Of a stretch of 64,000 bases of DNA, positions 29,608 through 36,929 are shown one piece after another. The notes under the pieces were generated by a model that made no database searches, was not told the DNA's origin, and saw only the letters and a list, made by a program, of their open reading frames with translations. The translations under genes were made by a program, and so were the position numbers. Positions within the stretch are counted from its first letter, which is position 1; each line of letters opens with the position of its first letter. This DNA comes from Prauserella cavernicola (lineage in GTDB: Bacteria > Actinomycetota > Actinomycetes > Mycobacteriales > Pseudonocardiaceae): positions 62,001-126,000 of the forward strand of contig NZ_JAENJH010000001.1 of the NCBI RefSeq assembly GCF_016595675.1, read 5' to 3'.

Positions 29608-30792
29608 GTGAGTCACCCGTTCGACGCGGTCACCGCCGAGCACTTGCGGGCCCGTGGCGGTGTCAAGTGGACACTGCACGACGAGGACCGGCTCGGCGCG
29701 TTCATCGCCGAGATGGACTTCGGCACGGCCCCGCCGGTGCTCGACGCGCTGCACTCCGCCGTCGACGCGCTCGCCTTCGGCTACCTCTCGCCGGTGCTGA
29801 AGCGAGAACTGGCGCAGGCGTGCGCGAGCTGGCTGGAACACCGGCACGGCTGGAGCGTGCCCGCCGAGCGCATCTTCCCGCTGCCCGACGTCGTCAAGGG
29901 CCTCGAGGCGGCCATCGAGCACTTCAGCGCTCGCGGCAGCGCCGTGATCCTGCCGACTCCCGCCTACATGCCCTTCCTCGACGTGCCGCGGCTGCTCGGC
30001 AGGCAGCTCAGCACGGTGCCGATGGCCGAGGACGCGGGCCGGGCGGTTTTCGACCTCGACGCGCTCGCGGCCGCGTTCCGTGCCGGCGGGAACCTGCTGG
30101 TGCTGTGCAACCCGGCGAACCCGCTCGGGCGCGTGTTCACCGAGTCCGAACTCGCCGCGGTGTGCGAGGTCGTCGACCGGCACGGCGGGCGCGTCTTCGC
30201 CGACGAGATCCACGCCCCGCTCGTGTACCCGGGACACCGGCACGTGCCCTACGCCTCGCTGTCGGACACCGCCGCCGCGCACTCGATCACCGCCGTGTCG
30301 GCCTCGAAGGCGTGGAACCTGCCCGGGCTCAAGTGCGCGCAGCTGATCACCACCAACGCCGCGGACACCGCCCGGTTCGCCGAGGTCGGGGAGCCCGCGA
30401 TGCACGGCGCGAGCACGCTCGGCGTGGTCGCCAACACCGCCGCCTACACCCGCGGCGGACCGTGGCTCGAGGACGTGCTCCGCTATCTCGGCGACAACCG
30501 GGCCGCGCTCGGCGAGCTGCTGGCCGAGCACCTGCCCGGCGTGCGCTGTGCGCTGCCCGAAGGCACCTACCTCGCGTGGCTCGACTGCCGCGGGCTCGGT
30601 CTCGGCGAGCACCCCGGCCGCTTCTTCGCCGAGCACGCGGGTGTGGTGCTCGTCGACGGCCCCGAGTGCGGCGAGCCGGGCCGCGGCTTCGCCCGGTTCA
30701 ACTTCGCGACGCCCCGGCCGATCCTGGAACGCGCCGTCGCCGGAATGGGCGCCGCGGTCGCCTCGGCCGCGGCGACCGGAACCACGCTGTGA
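29608..30792 (+). CDS. MalY/PatB-type PLP enzyme (cystathionine beta-lyase-like)
   Basis: A 394-residue fold-type I PLP enzyme. It opens with the KWTLHDEDRLGAFIAEMDF block typical of MalY/PatB C-S lyases. The cofactor Asn-Pro segment is CNPANPLGRV and the Schiff-base lysine is in SASKAWNLPGLKCAQ. It probably cleaves C-S bonds of cystathionine or related thioethers. GTG 29608 lies behind GGAGGGAG. Its stop overlaps the MFS start (GTGA), so export or import of a related compound is possible. Confidence 0.87.
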   Translation: MSHPFDAVTAEHLRARGGVKWTLHDEDRLGAFIAEMDFGTAPPVLDALHSAVDALAFGYLSPVLKRELAQACASWLEHRHGWSVPAERIFPLPDVVKGLEAAIEHFSARGSAVILPTPAYMPFLDVPRLLGRQLSTVPMAEDAGRAVFDLDALAAAFRAGGNLLVLCNPANPLGRVFTESELAAVCEVVDRHGGRVFADEIHAPLVYPGHRHVPYASLSDTAAAHSITAVSASKAWNLPGLKCAQLITTNAADTARFAEVGEPAMHGASTLGVVANTAAYTRGGPWLEDVLRYLGDNRAALGELLAEHLPGVRCALPEGTYLAWLDCRGLGLGEHPGRFFAEHAGVVLVDGPECGEPGRGFARFNFATPRPILERAVAGMGAAVASAAATGTTL

Positions 30793-32027
30793 GTGCGGTG
30801 GTGCCCGCCGACCGGGCCGCCGTGCAGCGGCGCACCGTGCTGGTGCTGTCCGTGGCCCAGGTGCTCGGCGGACTCGGTGTCGCGGTCGGCATCGCCGTCG
30901 GCGGGCTCATCGCCGCCGACATCGCGGGCACCGAGGGCGTCGCGGGGCTCGCGCAGACCCTCGGTGTGCTCGGCGCGGCGCTCGCCGCGGTGCCGTTGGC
31001 GTGGCTCACGCGCACGCGCGGCAGGCGGGCGGGACTGGTGAGCGGGCTGCTCACCGGCGCGGCCGGCGCGGCGCTGGTGGTCACGGCCTCGGCGGTGCGC
31101 TGGCTGCCGTTGCTGTTCGCGGGGCTGTTGCTGTTCGGCTCGGCCACCGCCGCGGGGCTGCAGGCCCGCTACGGCGCCACCGACCTCGCCGAACCCCGGC
31201 ACTCGGCGAGAGCGCTGGCGACGGTGGTGTGGGCGACGACGGTCGGCTCCGTGCTCGGGCCCAACCTCACCGAGCCCGCCGGCAGGCTCGGTGAGGTGGT
31301 CGGGCTGCCCCCGCTGGCGGGACCGTTCCTGGTCACCCTCGCCGCGTTCACCGTGGCCGGGCTCGTGCTGTTCGCGTTGCTGCGCCCCGACCCGCTGCAC
31401 CTGGCCGGGCTGGGCACCGCGGGAGGACAGCCGCACACCGGGCTGCGCGCGTCGCTGCGGGACCTCGCGGCCCGGCCGCGTGCGCTCGTCGGACTGTGCG
31501 CCATCGCGGCGTCGCACGTGGCCATGGTGTCGGTGATGGTGATGACCCCCGTGCACATGCACCACGTGGACGTCTCGCTGACCGTCATCGGGCTCGTGAT
31601 CAGCGTGCACATCCTCGGCATGTACGGCTTCTCGCCGATCGTGGGCCACCTCGCCGACCGCGCCGGGCGGGTGCCCGTGATCGTCGCGGGTGCGGCCCTG
31701 ATGGCGCTCGCCGCCGTGGTCAGCGGCGCGGCCCCCGCCCACGACGCGGTGCAGCTCGGCATCGGGCTGTTCCTGCTGGGGCTGGGCTGGTCGTGCGGCC
31801 TCGTCGCGGGCTCGGCGCTGCTGTCGGAGTCGGTGCCCGCGGCCACCCGCACCGCCGCACAGGGTGTGTCGGACCTGGTGATGAACGGCGTGGCCGCGGT
31901 CGGAGGGTCGCTGGCCGGTGTCGTGGTGGCCCTGGCCTCCTACGGCTGGCTGGCCGCGGGTGCGGCGGTACTCATGCTCGGCATCGGCGGGTACGCGGCG
32001 GCCCGGGTGAGGGGAGTGCGCACGTGA
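30789..32027 (+). CDS. MFS transporter
   Basis: About 412 residues with twelve hydrophobic segments. The A-motif-like loop LTRTRGRRAG follows TM2 and GHLADRAGRVPVI the central loop. GTG 30789 overlaps the C-S lyase stop and the MFS stop overlaps the next gene (GTGA), so the three are one coupled operon. Substrate unknown; with a C-S lyase and ASCH-like protein the unit might handle a sulfur compound, but this is guesswork. Confidence 0.88.
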   Translation: MSAVVPADRAAVQRRTVLVLSVAQVLGGLGVAVGIAVGGLIAADIAGTEGVAGLAQTLGVLGAALAAVPLAWLTRTRGRRAGLVSGLLTGAAGAALVVTASAVRWLPLLFAGLLLFGSATAAGLQARYGATDLAEPRHSARALATVVWATTVGSVLGPNLTEPAGRLGEVVGLPPLAGPFLVTLAAFTVAGLVLFALLRPDPLHLAGLGTAGGQPHTGLRASLRDLAARPRALVGLCAIAASHVAMVSVMVMTPVHMHHVDVSLTVIGLVISVHILGMYGFSPIVGHLADRAGRVPVIVAGAALMALAAVVSGAAPAHDAVQLGIGLFLLGLGWSCGLVAGSALLSESVPAATRTAAQGVSDLVMNGVAAVGGSLAGVVVALASYGWLAAGAAVLMLGIGGYAAARVRGVRT

Positions 32028-32602
32028 TCCTGACCAGAGCGGTCCACGAGGGCATCGCCGACGGCACTATCACGGTGGTCTTCCGCCGCTGGGCGAAGCC
32101 CAACGTGCGGCAGGGCGACACGCTCACCACCGCGCTGGGTGTGGTGCGGATCGACTCGGTCGAGGTCGTGGAGCCCTCGGCGATCACCGACGCCGAGGCG
32201 GCCAGGGCGGGACAGCGTTCCGCCGGCGCCGTGCTGGCCTCGTTGCGCGGGCCCGAAGGTGTCCCGGTGTACCGGATCGGCGTCAGCTGGGCGGGGCCCG
32301 ATCCCCGGCACGCGCTCAGCGCCGAGGCCGACCTCACCGACGACCAGCTCGACGACATCGCGGCCCGGCTGGAGCGGCTCGACCGCCGCGGCGCGCACGG
32401 CCCGTGGACCCACGCCGTGCTGCGGCTCATCGAGGCCAACCCGGCGCGGCGAGCCGGTGACCTCGCCGCGATGCTGGAGCGCGAGACGCAGCCGTTCAAG
32501 CTCGACGTACGCAAGCTGAAGAACCTCGGTCTCACCCACAGCCTCGACGTCGGCTACCGCCTGTCTCCGCGCGGTGCCGCGTACCTCGCCCTCCGCGGCT
32601 GA
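32024..32602 (+). CDS. ASCH-like domain protein with C-terminal winged-helix-like region
   Basis: A 192-residue protein. The first 60 residues (ILTRAVHEGIADGTITVVFRRW...TTALGVVRIDSVEVV) resemble the ASCH fold linked to RNA binding. The C-terminal part (WTHAVLRLIEANPARRAGDLAAMLERETQPFKLDVRKLKNLGLTHSL) reads like a winged helix. Similar proteins are widespread in actinobacteria without known function. GTG 32024 overlaps the MFS stop. Last gene of the operon; a long hairpin follows. Confidence 0.7.
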   Translation: MILTRAVHEGIADGTITVVFRRWAKPNVRQGDTLTTALGVVRIDSVEVVEPSAITDAEAARAGQRSAGAVLASLRGPEGVPVYRIGVSWAGPDPRHALSAEADLTDDQLDDIAARLERLDRRGAHGPWTHAVLRLIEANPARRAGDLAAMLERETQPFKLDVRKLKNLGLTHSLDVGYRLSPRGAAYLALRG

Positions 32603-32605
32603 GCT

Positions 32606-32669
32606 GTCACCTTCCCAGTCGCCGTCTCGTCCACCACTCAGAAACTCGGTCGAGACGGTGGAAGGTGAC
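32606..32669 (+). terminator. long imperfect hairpin after the ASCH-like gene
   Basis: Outer arms GTCACCTTCC (32606-32615) and GGAAGGTGAC (32660-32669) and inner arms CCGTCTCG (32622-32629) and CGAGACGG (32651-32658) pair exactly, with a small internal loop. It starts four bases after the stop codon and ends five bases before the next start, so it may also occlude translation of the membrane-PPOX gene. Confidence 0.65.
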
Positions 32670-32674
32670 CGACG

Positions 32675-33469
32675 ATGGAGATGGGGCAACGCGGGACGCG
32701 GGTGTTCGTGACGGCGGCGACCGGCCTGATCGGGGTGAGCGTCCTCGCGGTCGGGATCTGGGCGCTGCTCGGGCCGTACTCGTTCGCCGACTACATGGGC
32801 TTCCCGGTGCACGTTCACTTCTCGCACGATGCCGGGGCGTTCCAGATCGGCATCGGAGCGGGCCTGCTGCTGGCGCTGATCTGGGCCGACGCGCTCGCCA
32901 CGGTGCTGGCGGGATTTCTGCTCGCCAATACGATCCACGTCGTCAACCACATCGTGGACAGCCACCTCGGCGGCAACGCCTACCAGACCTGGCTGCTGGT
33001 GGTGCAGTCCGTGCTCGCGGCCATCGCGCTGGTGCTGCGGTTGCGGGCGCGCGGTTACGTCGTCGGTCCCGTCGCCCCGGCGACCGTGTCTGCCCTGGCG
33101 CCGTTCGTCGGCCAGAAGACCGTCACCCTCACCACGTTCCGGCGCGACGGCAGACCGGGCAGCAGCCCCGTGAGCATCGTCGTCGACGGCGACCACGCCT
33201 ACGTCCGCAGCTTCGAGACGTCGCTCAAGACCCGGCGCCTGCGTCGCGACCGGCGCGTGGAGGTGGCTCCCTCGACGGGTCGCGGCGTGCCGACCGGACC
33301 CGCCGTGGCAGGCAAGATGCGGTTGCTGGACGGTGCCGAGAACCGGCGCGCGGCCCGCGCGCTGCGGCGCAAGCACCCGCTCCTGCACGGAGTCGTGGTG
33401 CCGCTGGCGCACCGGCTGGGCAGGTCGAAGTCCGGCCGCACCGTCCACTTCGAACTGACGCCGATGTGA
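32675..33469 (+). CDS. membrane domain fused to a PPOX-class flavin/F420-binding domain
   Basis: A 264-residue protein. Residues about 10-125 hold four hydrophobic segments with a central FSHDAGAFQIGIGAGLLLALIWAD and NTIHVVNHIVDSHLGGNAYQ, similar to small DoxX-like or DUF-type membrane proteins. Residues about 140-264 (GQKTVTLTTFRRDGRPGSSPVSIVVDGDHAYVRSFETSLKTRRLRRD) are a PPOX-class split-barrel of the kind that binds F420 or FMN. Tethering a deazaflavin-type reductase to the membrane is unusual. The substrate is unknown. Confidence 0.78.
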   Translation: MEMGQRGTRVFVTAATGLIGVSVLAVGIWALLGPYSFADYMGFPVHVHFSHDAGAFQIGIGAGLLLALIWADALATVLAGFLLANTIHVVNHIVDSHLGGNAYQTWLLVVQSVLAAIALVLRLRARGYVVGPVAPATVSALAPFVGQKTVTLTTFRRDGRPGSSPVSIVVDGDHAYVRSFETSLKTRRLRRDRRVEVAPSTGRGVPTGPAVAGKMRLLDGAENRRAARALRRKHPLLHGVVVPLAHRLGRSKSGRTVHFELTPM

Positions 33470-33546
33470 CACCACGGCCTTGACGCGCCCCGCTGGGATC
33501 AGCACTCTGTTGATCTCCGGCGACGGCGCGGAAGGGACGTGAGCTC

Positions 33547-34965
33547 ATGACCGGCCACGACAACGGCGGCTTCGTACGGGTGCTCGGCAGACTCGACATC
33601 GTCGCACTGGCCTTCGGCGCCATGATCGGCTTCGGCTGGATCGTGCTCACGGGCGGTTTCCTGGAGGACGCGGGCAGCCTCGGCTCGGCACTCGCGTTCG
33701 TGCTCGGCGGCACGGTGGTGGCGCTGGTGGGCCTCACCTATGCCGAACTCGTCTCGGCCATGCCCTCGGCGGGCGGCGAGCACAACTACGCCTTGCGCGC
33801 ACTCGGCTCACGACCCGCGTTCGTCACGTCCTGGACGTTGGTCCTCGGCTACGTCTCGGTGGTCGCCTTCGAGGCCGTCGCGTTGCCGCAGACCCTGCTG
33901 TACCTGATTCCCGACCTGCCGGCGGGCCGGTTGTGGTCGATCGCGGGCTACGACGTCCACCTCACGTGGGTCGCCGTCGGCGTCGTGGGCGCCATCGTGA
34001 TCACGGTGCTCAACTACGTCGGCGTGCGTCCCGCGGCGGTGTTCCAGACCGTCGCCGTGCTGTTCCTGCTCGCCGTGGGGGTGCTGCTGACCCTGGGGGC
34101 GTTCGTGGGCGGTTCCGTGGCCAACATGCAGCCGCTGTTCTCCGGTGGTGTGTCCGGGGTGCTGGTGGTGCTCGTCGCGACACCGTTCCTGTTCGTGGGC
34201 TTCGACGTGATCCCGCAGTCGGCGGAGGAGATCAACCTCCCGCCACGCCGGATCGGCACGTTGCTGCTGGTCTCGGTGCTGCTCGCCATCGCCTGGTACG
34301 TGATGATCATGCTCACCGTCGGTGCCGGGCTCGGTCACGGAGAGCGCGCGGACGCCGAACTGCCCACCGCCGACGCGATGGCCTCGCTCTGGAACAGCCC
34401 GGCGATGGGCACGGTGCTGGTCCTCGGCGGCATCGCCGGGATCGTGACCAGCTGGAACGCCTTCCTGATCGGGGCGAGCAGGTTGCTGTTCGCGATGGCG
34501 ACGTCGGGGATGCTGCCGCGGTGGTTCGCGCGCCTGCACCCGCGGTTCGGCACGCCGTCCAACGCGGTGCTGTTCGTGGGCGGGCTCTCGATGCTGGCGC
34601 CGCTGTTCGGTGAGCAGATGCTGACGTGGCTCGTCGACGCGGGCAGTCTGAGCATCATCGCGGCGTATCTGATGGTCGCTCTGTGTTTTCTGGTGCTGCG
34701 TGCGCGTGAACCGCGGATGCCGCGCCCGTTCCGCGTGCCCGCGGGGCGCACGATCGGCGTGCTCGCGATCGTGTTGAGCCTGGGCACGGGTGTGTTGTTC
34801 CTACCGGGGATGCCCGCCGCGCTGACGTGGCCCTGGGAGTGGGCCATCGTGGGCGTGTGGTGGCTGGCCGGGCTGGTGCTCGTGCTGCGCCTGCCCCGGG
34901 TGGGGCCGGGGCCCGACGCCGAGGACCACCTGATCGTCGCGGTCCGGATGGGGGACAAACACTGA
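33547..34965 (+). CDS. APC superfamily amino acid/amine permease
   Basis: A 472-residue transporter with about twelve hydrophobic segments. The LGRLDIVALAFGAMIGFGWIVLTGGF motif in TM1 is characteristic of the APC family, and FVGFDVIPQSAEEINLPPRRIG follows in the TM6 region. Likely a proton-coupled amino acid or amine importer. ATG 33547 is preceded by GGAAGGG. It stands alone between the PPOX fusion and the chitinase regulatory region. Confidence 0.9.
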   Translation: MTGHDNGGFVRVLGRLDIVALAFGAMIGFGWIVLTGGFLEDAGSLGSALAFVLGGTVVALVGLTYAELVSAMPSAGGEHNYALRALGSRPAFVTSWTLVLGYVSVVAFEAVALPQTLLYLIPDLPAGRLWSIAGYDVHLTWVAVGVVGAIVITVLNYVGVRPAAVFQTVAVLFLLAVGVLLTLGAFVGGSVANMQPLFSGGVSGVLVVLVATPFLFVGFDVIPQSAEEINLPPRRIGTLLLVSVLLAIAWYVMIMLTVGAGLGHGERADAELPTADAMASLWNSPAMGTVLVLGGIAGIVTSWNAFLIGASRLLFAMATSGMLPRWFARLHPRFGTPSNAVLFVGGLSMLAPLFGEQMLTWLVDAGSLSIIAAYLMVALCFLVLRAREPRMPRPFRVPAGRTIGVLAIVLSLGTGVLFLPGMPAALTWPWEWAIVGVWWLAGLVLVLRLPRVGPGPDAEDHLIVAVRMGDKH

Positions 34966-35019
34966 CTAAACGCGACGTCTTTTCGCGTCTCTCTTGCGGC
35001 AGGCACGGTCGGTGCGCAT

Positions 35020-35041
35020 ATTGGTTCGGACCACTTTGACA
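35020..35041 (+). promoter_or_regulatory. DasR-like element next to a -35 box; rest of the 34966-35317 gap
   Basis: ATTGGTTCGGACCACT (35020-35035) matches 12 of 16 positions of the DasR-responsive element, and all of the conserved TGGT/ACCA half-sites. TTGACA follows immediately (35036-35041). DasR controls chitin and N-acetylglucosamine genes in actinobacteria, and a chitinase gene lies downstream. Further on, an inverted repeat at 35205-35231 has arms CAGAACCTGTG and CACAGTTCTG (one extra C). No gene is seen in the gap. Confidence 0.45.
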
Positions 35042-35317
35042 CCGACGAAGGGTTTCGTTCCATGTCCGGTCGCAGAGCCGCCGCGCGGGCCACGCTCCCG
35101 CCGGTGATCGGCGTGTTCGCCGGTGACTCCCACTCGCTCCGCGTCGCCGGAACCGGCCTCCCCTCGAACATCCATTCCGGACTGACTTCCGGCGGCGGTG
35201 CCGTCAGAACCTGTGCTGCAACACAGTTCTGCCGGCATCGCCAGTCCCGCCTGCGTCGAGGGACTCCCGCCGAGCGCTGTCTCGGCCACCCCACCCCGTT
35301 CCAGGAAAGGACAAACC

Positions 35318-36316
35318 ATGCGCCGACTCGCCCGGCTGTTCACGGCCTCGGCCGCGGCAGCCACGGTCCTGCTCACCGGGGCCGTCGCCACCGCGGGCGC
35401 CGACTCCTCGCCGGAGACCGCCGCCCTGCCAGGTAAGCAGCTCACCGGTTACTGGCAGAACTTCGTCAACGACGCCACCCCGCTGCGGGTCGCCGACGTC
35501 CCCGACTCCTACGACCTGCTCGTGCTCGCCTTCGCCGAAGCCGACCCCGCGCAGCCGGGTGCCGTGACCTTCGGTGTCGACCCCGAGCTCGCCGACGCGC
35601 TCGGCGGGTACAGCGACGACGAGCTCAAGTCCGACATCGCCGCCAAGCAGTCCGAGGGTGACTCCGTGGTCCTCTCGATCGGCGGCGAGCTCGGCAACGT
35701 GGACCTGAGCAGCCCCGAGAACGTCACGCGCTTCGTCGACTCGTTCGCCGCGATCGCCGACGAGTACGGCATCCAGGGGCTCGACGTGGACCTCGAGCAC
35801 GGCTTCGACGTCCCGAACATGGCGAGCGCCATCGAGCAGCTGCGCGAGCGCATGGGCGAGGACTTCCTGCTCACCATGGCTCCGCAGACCCTCGACGTGC
35901 AGCCCGGCGGCACCTACCTGGAGCTGATCGAGCAGGTCGGGGACCTGATCACCGTGGTGCACACGCAGTACTACAACTCGGGATCGATGAACGGCTGCGA
36001 CGGCCAGGTCGTCACGCAGGGCACGGTGGACTTCATCACCGGGCAGGCGTGCATCCTGCTCGAGCAGCTGCGGCCGGACCAGGTCTCGCTGGGGCTGCCC
36101 GCCACCAGCAACGCGGCCGGCAGCGGCTACGTCAGCCCCGACGTGGTCACCGCGGCGCTCGACTGCCTCACCAGCGGCGAGAACTGCGGCTCCTACGTGC
36201 CCGCCGAGCCGTCGCCCGAGCTCAGCGGCGTGATGACGTGGTCGATCAACTGGGACGTCAGCGACGGTGAGTCGTTCTCGGGCCCGGTGCGCTCGCACCT
36301 CGACTCACTCGGCTAG
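35318..36316 (+). CDS. secreted GH18 chitinase
   Basis: A 332-residue protein with a Sec signal peptide (MRRLARLF, hydrophobic stretch, cleavage near TAGA-DSS). The catalytic domain starts LTGYWQNFVND and has the GH18 strand-4 motif. That motif reads QGLDVDLEHG, so DxxDxDxE is kept except for the first Asp, which is Gln. The proton donor Glu is present. Later VHTQYYNSGSMNGCDG and the final GVMTWSINWD block are typical of bacterial chitinases. No separate chitin-binding module is visible. ATG 35318 follows AGGAAAGG. The 3' end overlaps the convergent LigT-like gene by 12 bp. Confidence 0.9.
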   Translation: MRRLARLFTASAAAATVLLTGAVATAGADSSPETAALPGKQLTGYWQNFVNDATPLRVADVPDSYDLLVLAFAEADPAQPGAVTFGVDPELADALGGYSDDELKSDIAAKQSEGDSVVLSIGGELGNVDLSSPENVTRFVDSFAAIADEYGIQGLDVDLEHGFDVPNMASAIEQLRERMGEDFLLTMAPQTLDVQPGGTYLELIEQVGDLITVVHTQYYNSGSMNGCDGQVVTQGTVDFITGQACILLEQLRPDQVSLGLPATSNAAGSGYVSPDVVTAALDCLTSGENCGSYVPAEPSPELSGVMTWSINWDVSDGESFSGPVRSHLDSLG

Positions 36317-36811
36317 CGGTACCACCCCGACGTCGCGCAGGCGTGGTGTGCACGGTGCCGACTGGTCGGCGACCAGCAGCACCTCGGTGACCAGCCAGCT
36401 CGCGTCCACGGCTGCCCCGGCCACGTGCCGGGGCAGCCGTCCGCGCGCGAGCACCAGCTCGCCGCGGAACGGTTGCGGATGGGTCACCGGCACCAGTGGC
36501 GTCGTCGCCGCGAACACGTCGGCGGCCAGCTCGTCGAGTCCGCTCACCGGAACCGACAGCCACTGACCGGCGAGCCGGTGGGTCGCCGGGCCGAGCCTGG
36601 CCCGCGTGGCCGGAGCGCCGTCGAGTGCCGCGGCGGCGGCCTCCAGCAACGGTACGCGCAGTGATCCCGCGACGTGGCCGAGCGGGCGCAGCTTGACGAT
36701 CCACTGCTCCGGCACGGACCAGGTCGCGCCGGGCAGCGCGGGCCGGGGGAGTGCGGCCACGACCTCGCGCACCGCCTCTGGCGGCCGGACGGCGAACGCG
36801 AGCCGGACCAT
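36305..36811 (-). CDS. LigT-like (2H phosphoesterase fold) protein lacking both catalytic His motifs
   Basis: A 168-residue protein that aligns with bacterial 2'-5' RNA ligases/cyclic phosphodiesterases over its whole length. The first motif, normally HxT in ENLHLTLRFLG, reads EQWIVKLRPLG here, and the second, normally RPHLTL, reads FRGELVLAR. Both catalytic histidines and the Thr/Ser partners are gone. So it is probably not an active phosphoesterase and may bind RNA or nucleotides. The frame is intact and its codon use normal, arguing against a dead gene. Confidence 0.7.
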   Translation of the reverse strand: MVRLAFAVRPPEAVREVVAALPRPALPGATWSVPEQWIVKLRPLGHVAGSLRVPLLEAAAAALDGAPATRARLGPATHRLAGQWLSVPVSGLDELAADVFAATTPLVPVTHPQPFRGELVLARGRLPRHVAGAAVDASWLVTEVLLVADQSAPCTPRLRDVGVVPLAE

Positions 36812-36843
36812 TCGCCCATCATGCCAGGTATGGGCGTCACTGC

Positions 36844-36901
36844 TTGCTTACCCGCGTCCACGCATTGTAGAGTCTGCAAGCGCTTTCAGGAAAGCGCTTT
36901 C
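36844..36901 (+). promoter_or_regulatory. promoter with two LacI-type operator boxes
   Basis: GAAAGCGCTTTC (36890-36901) is a perfect 12-bp palindrome with the CG centre of LacI-family operators. GCAAGCGCTTTC (36876-36887) is a near-identical copy, 14 bp away centre to centre. TTGCTT near 36844 and TGTAGAGT near 36866-36873 could be -35 and -10 elements, putting the boxes over the transcription start. Sugar-dependent repression of the downstream dehydrogenase is the inference. Confidence 0.6.
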
Positions 36902-36929
36902 AAGGCGGACGGACTCGAGGATGAGTGTG

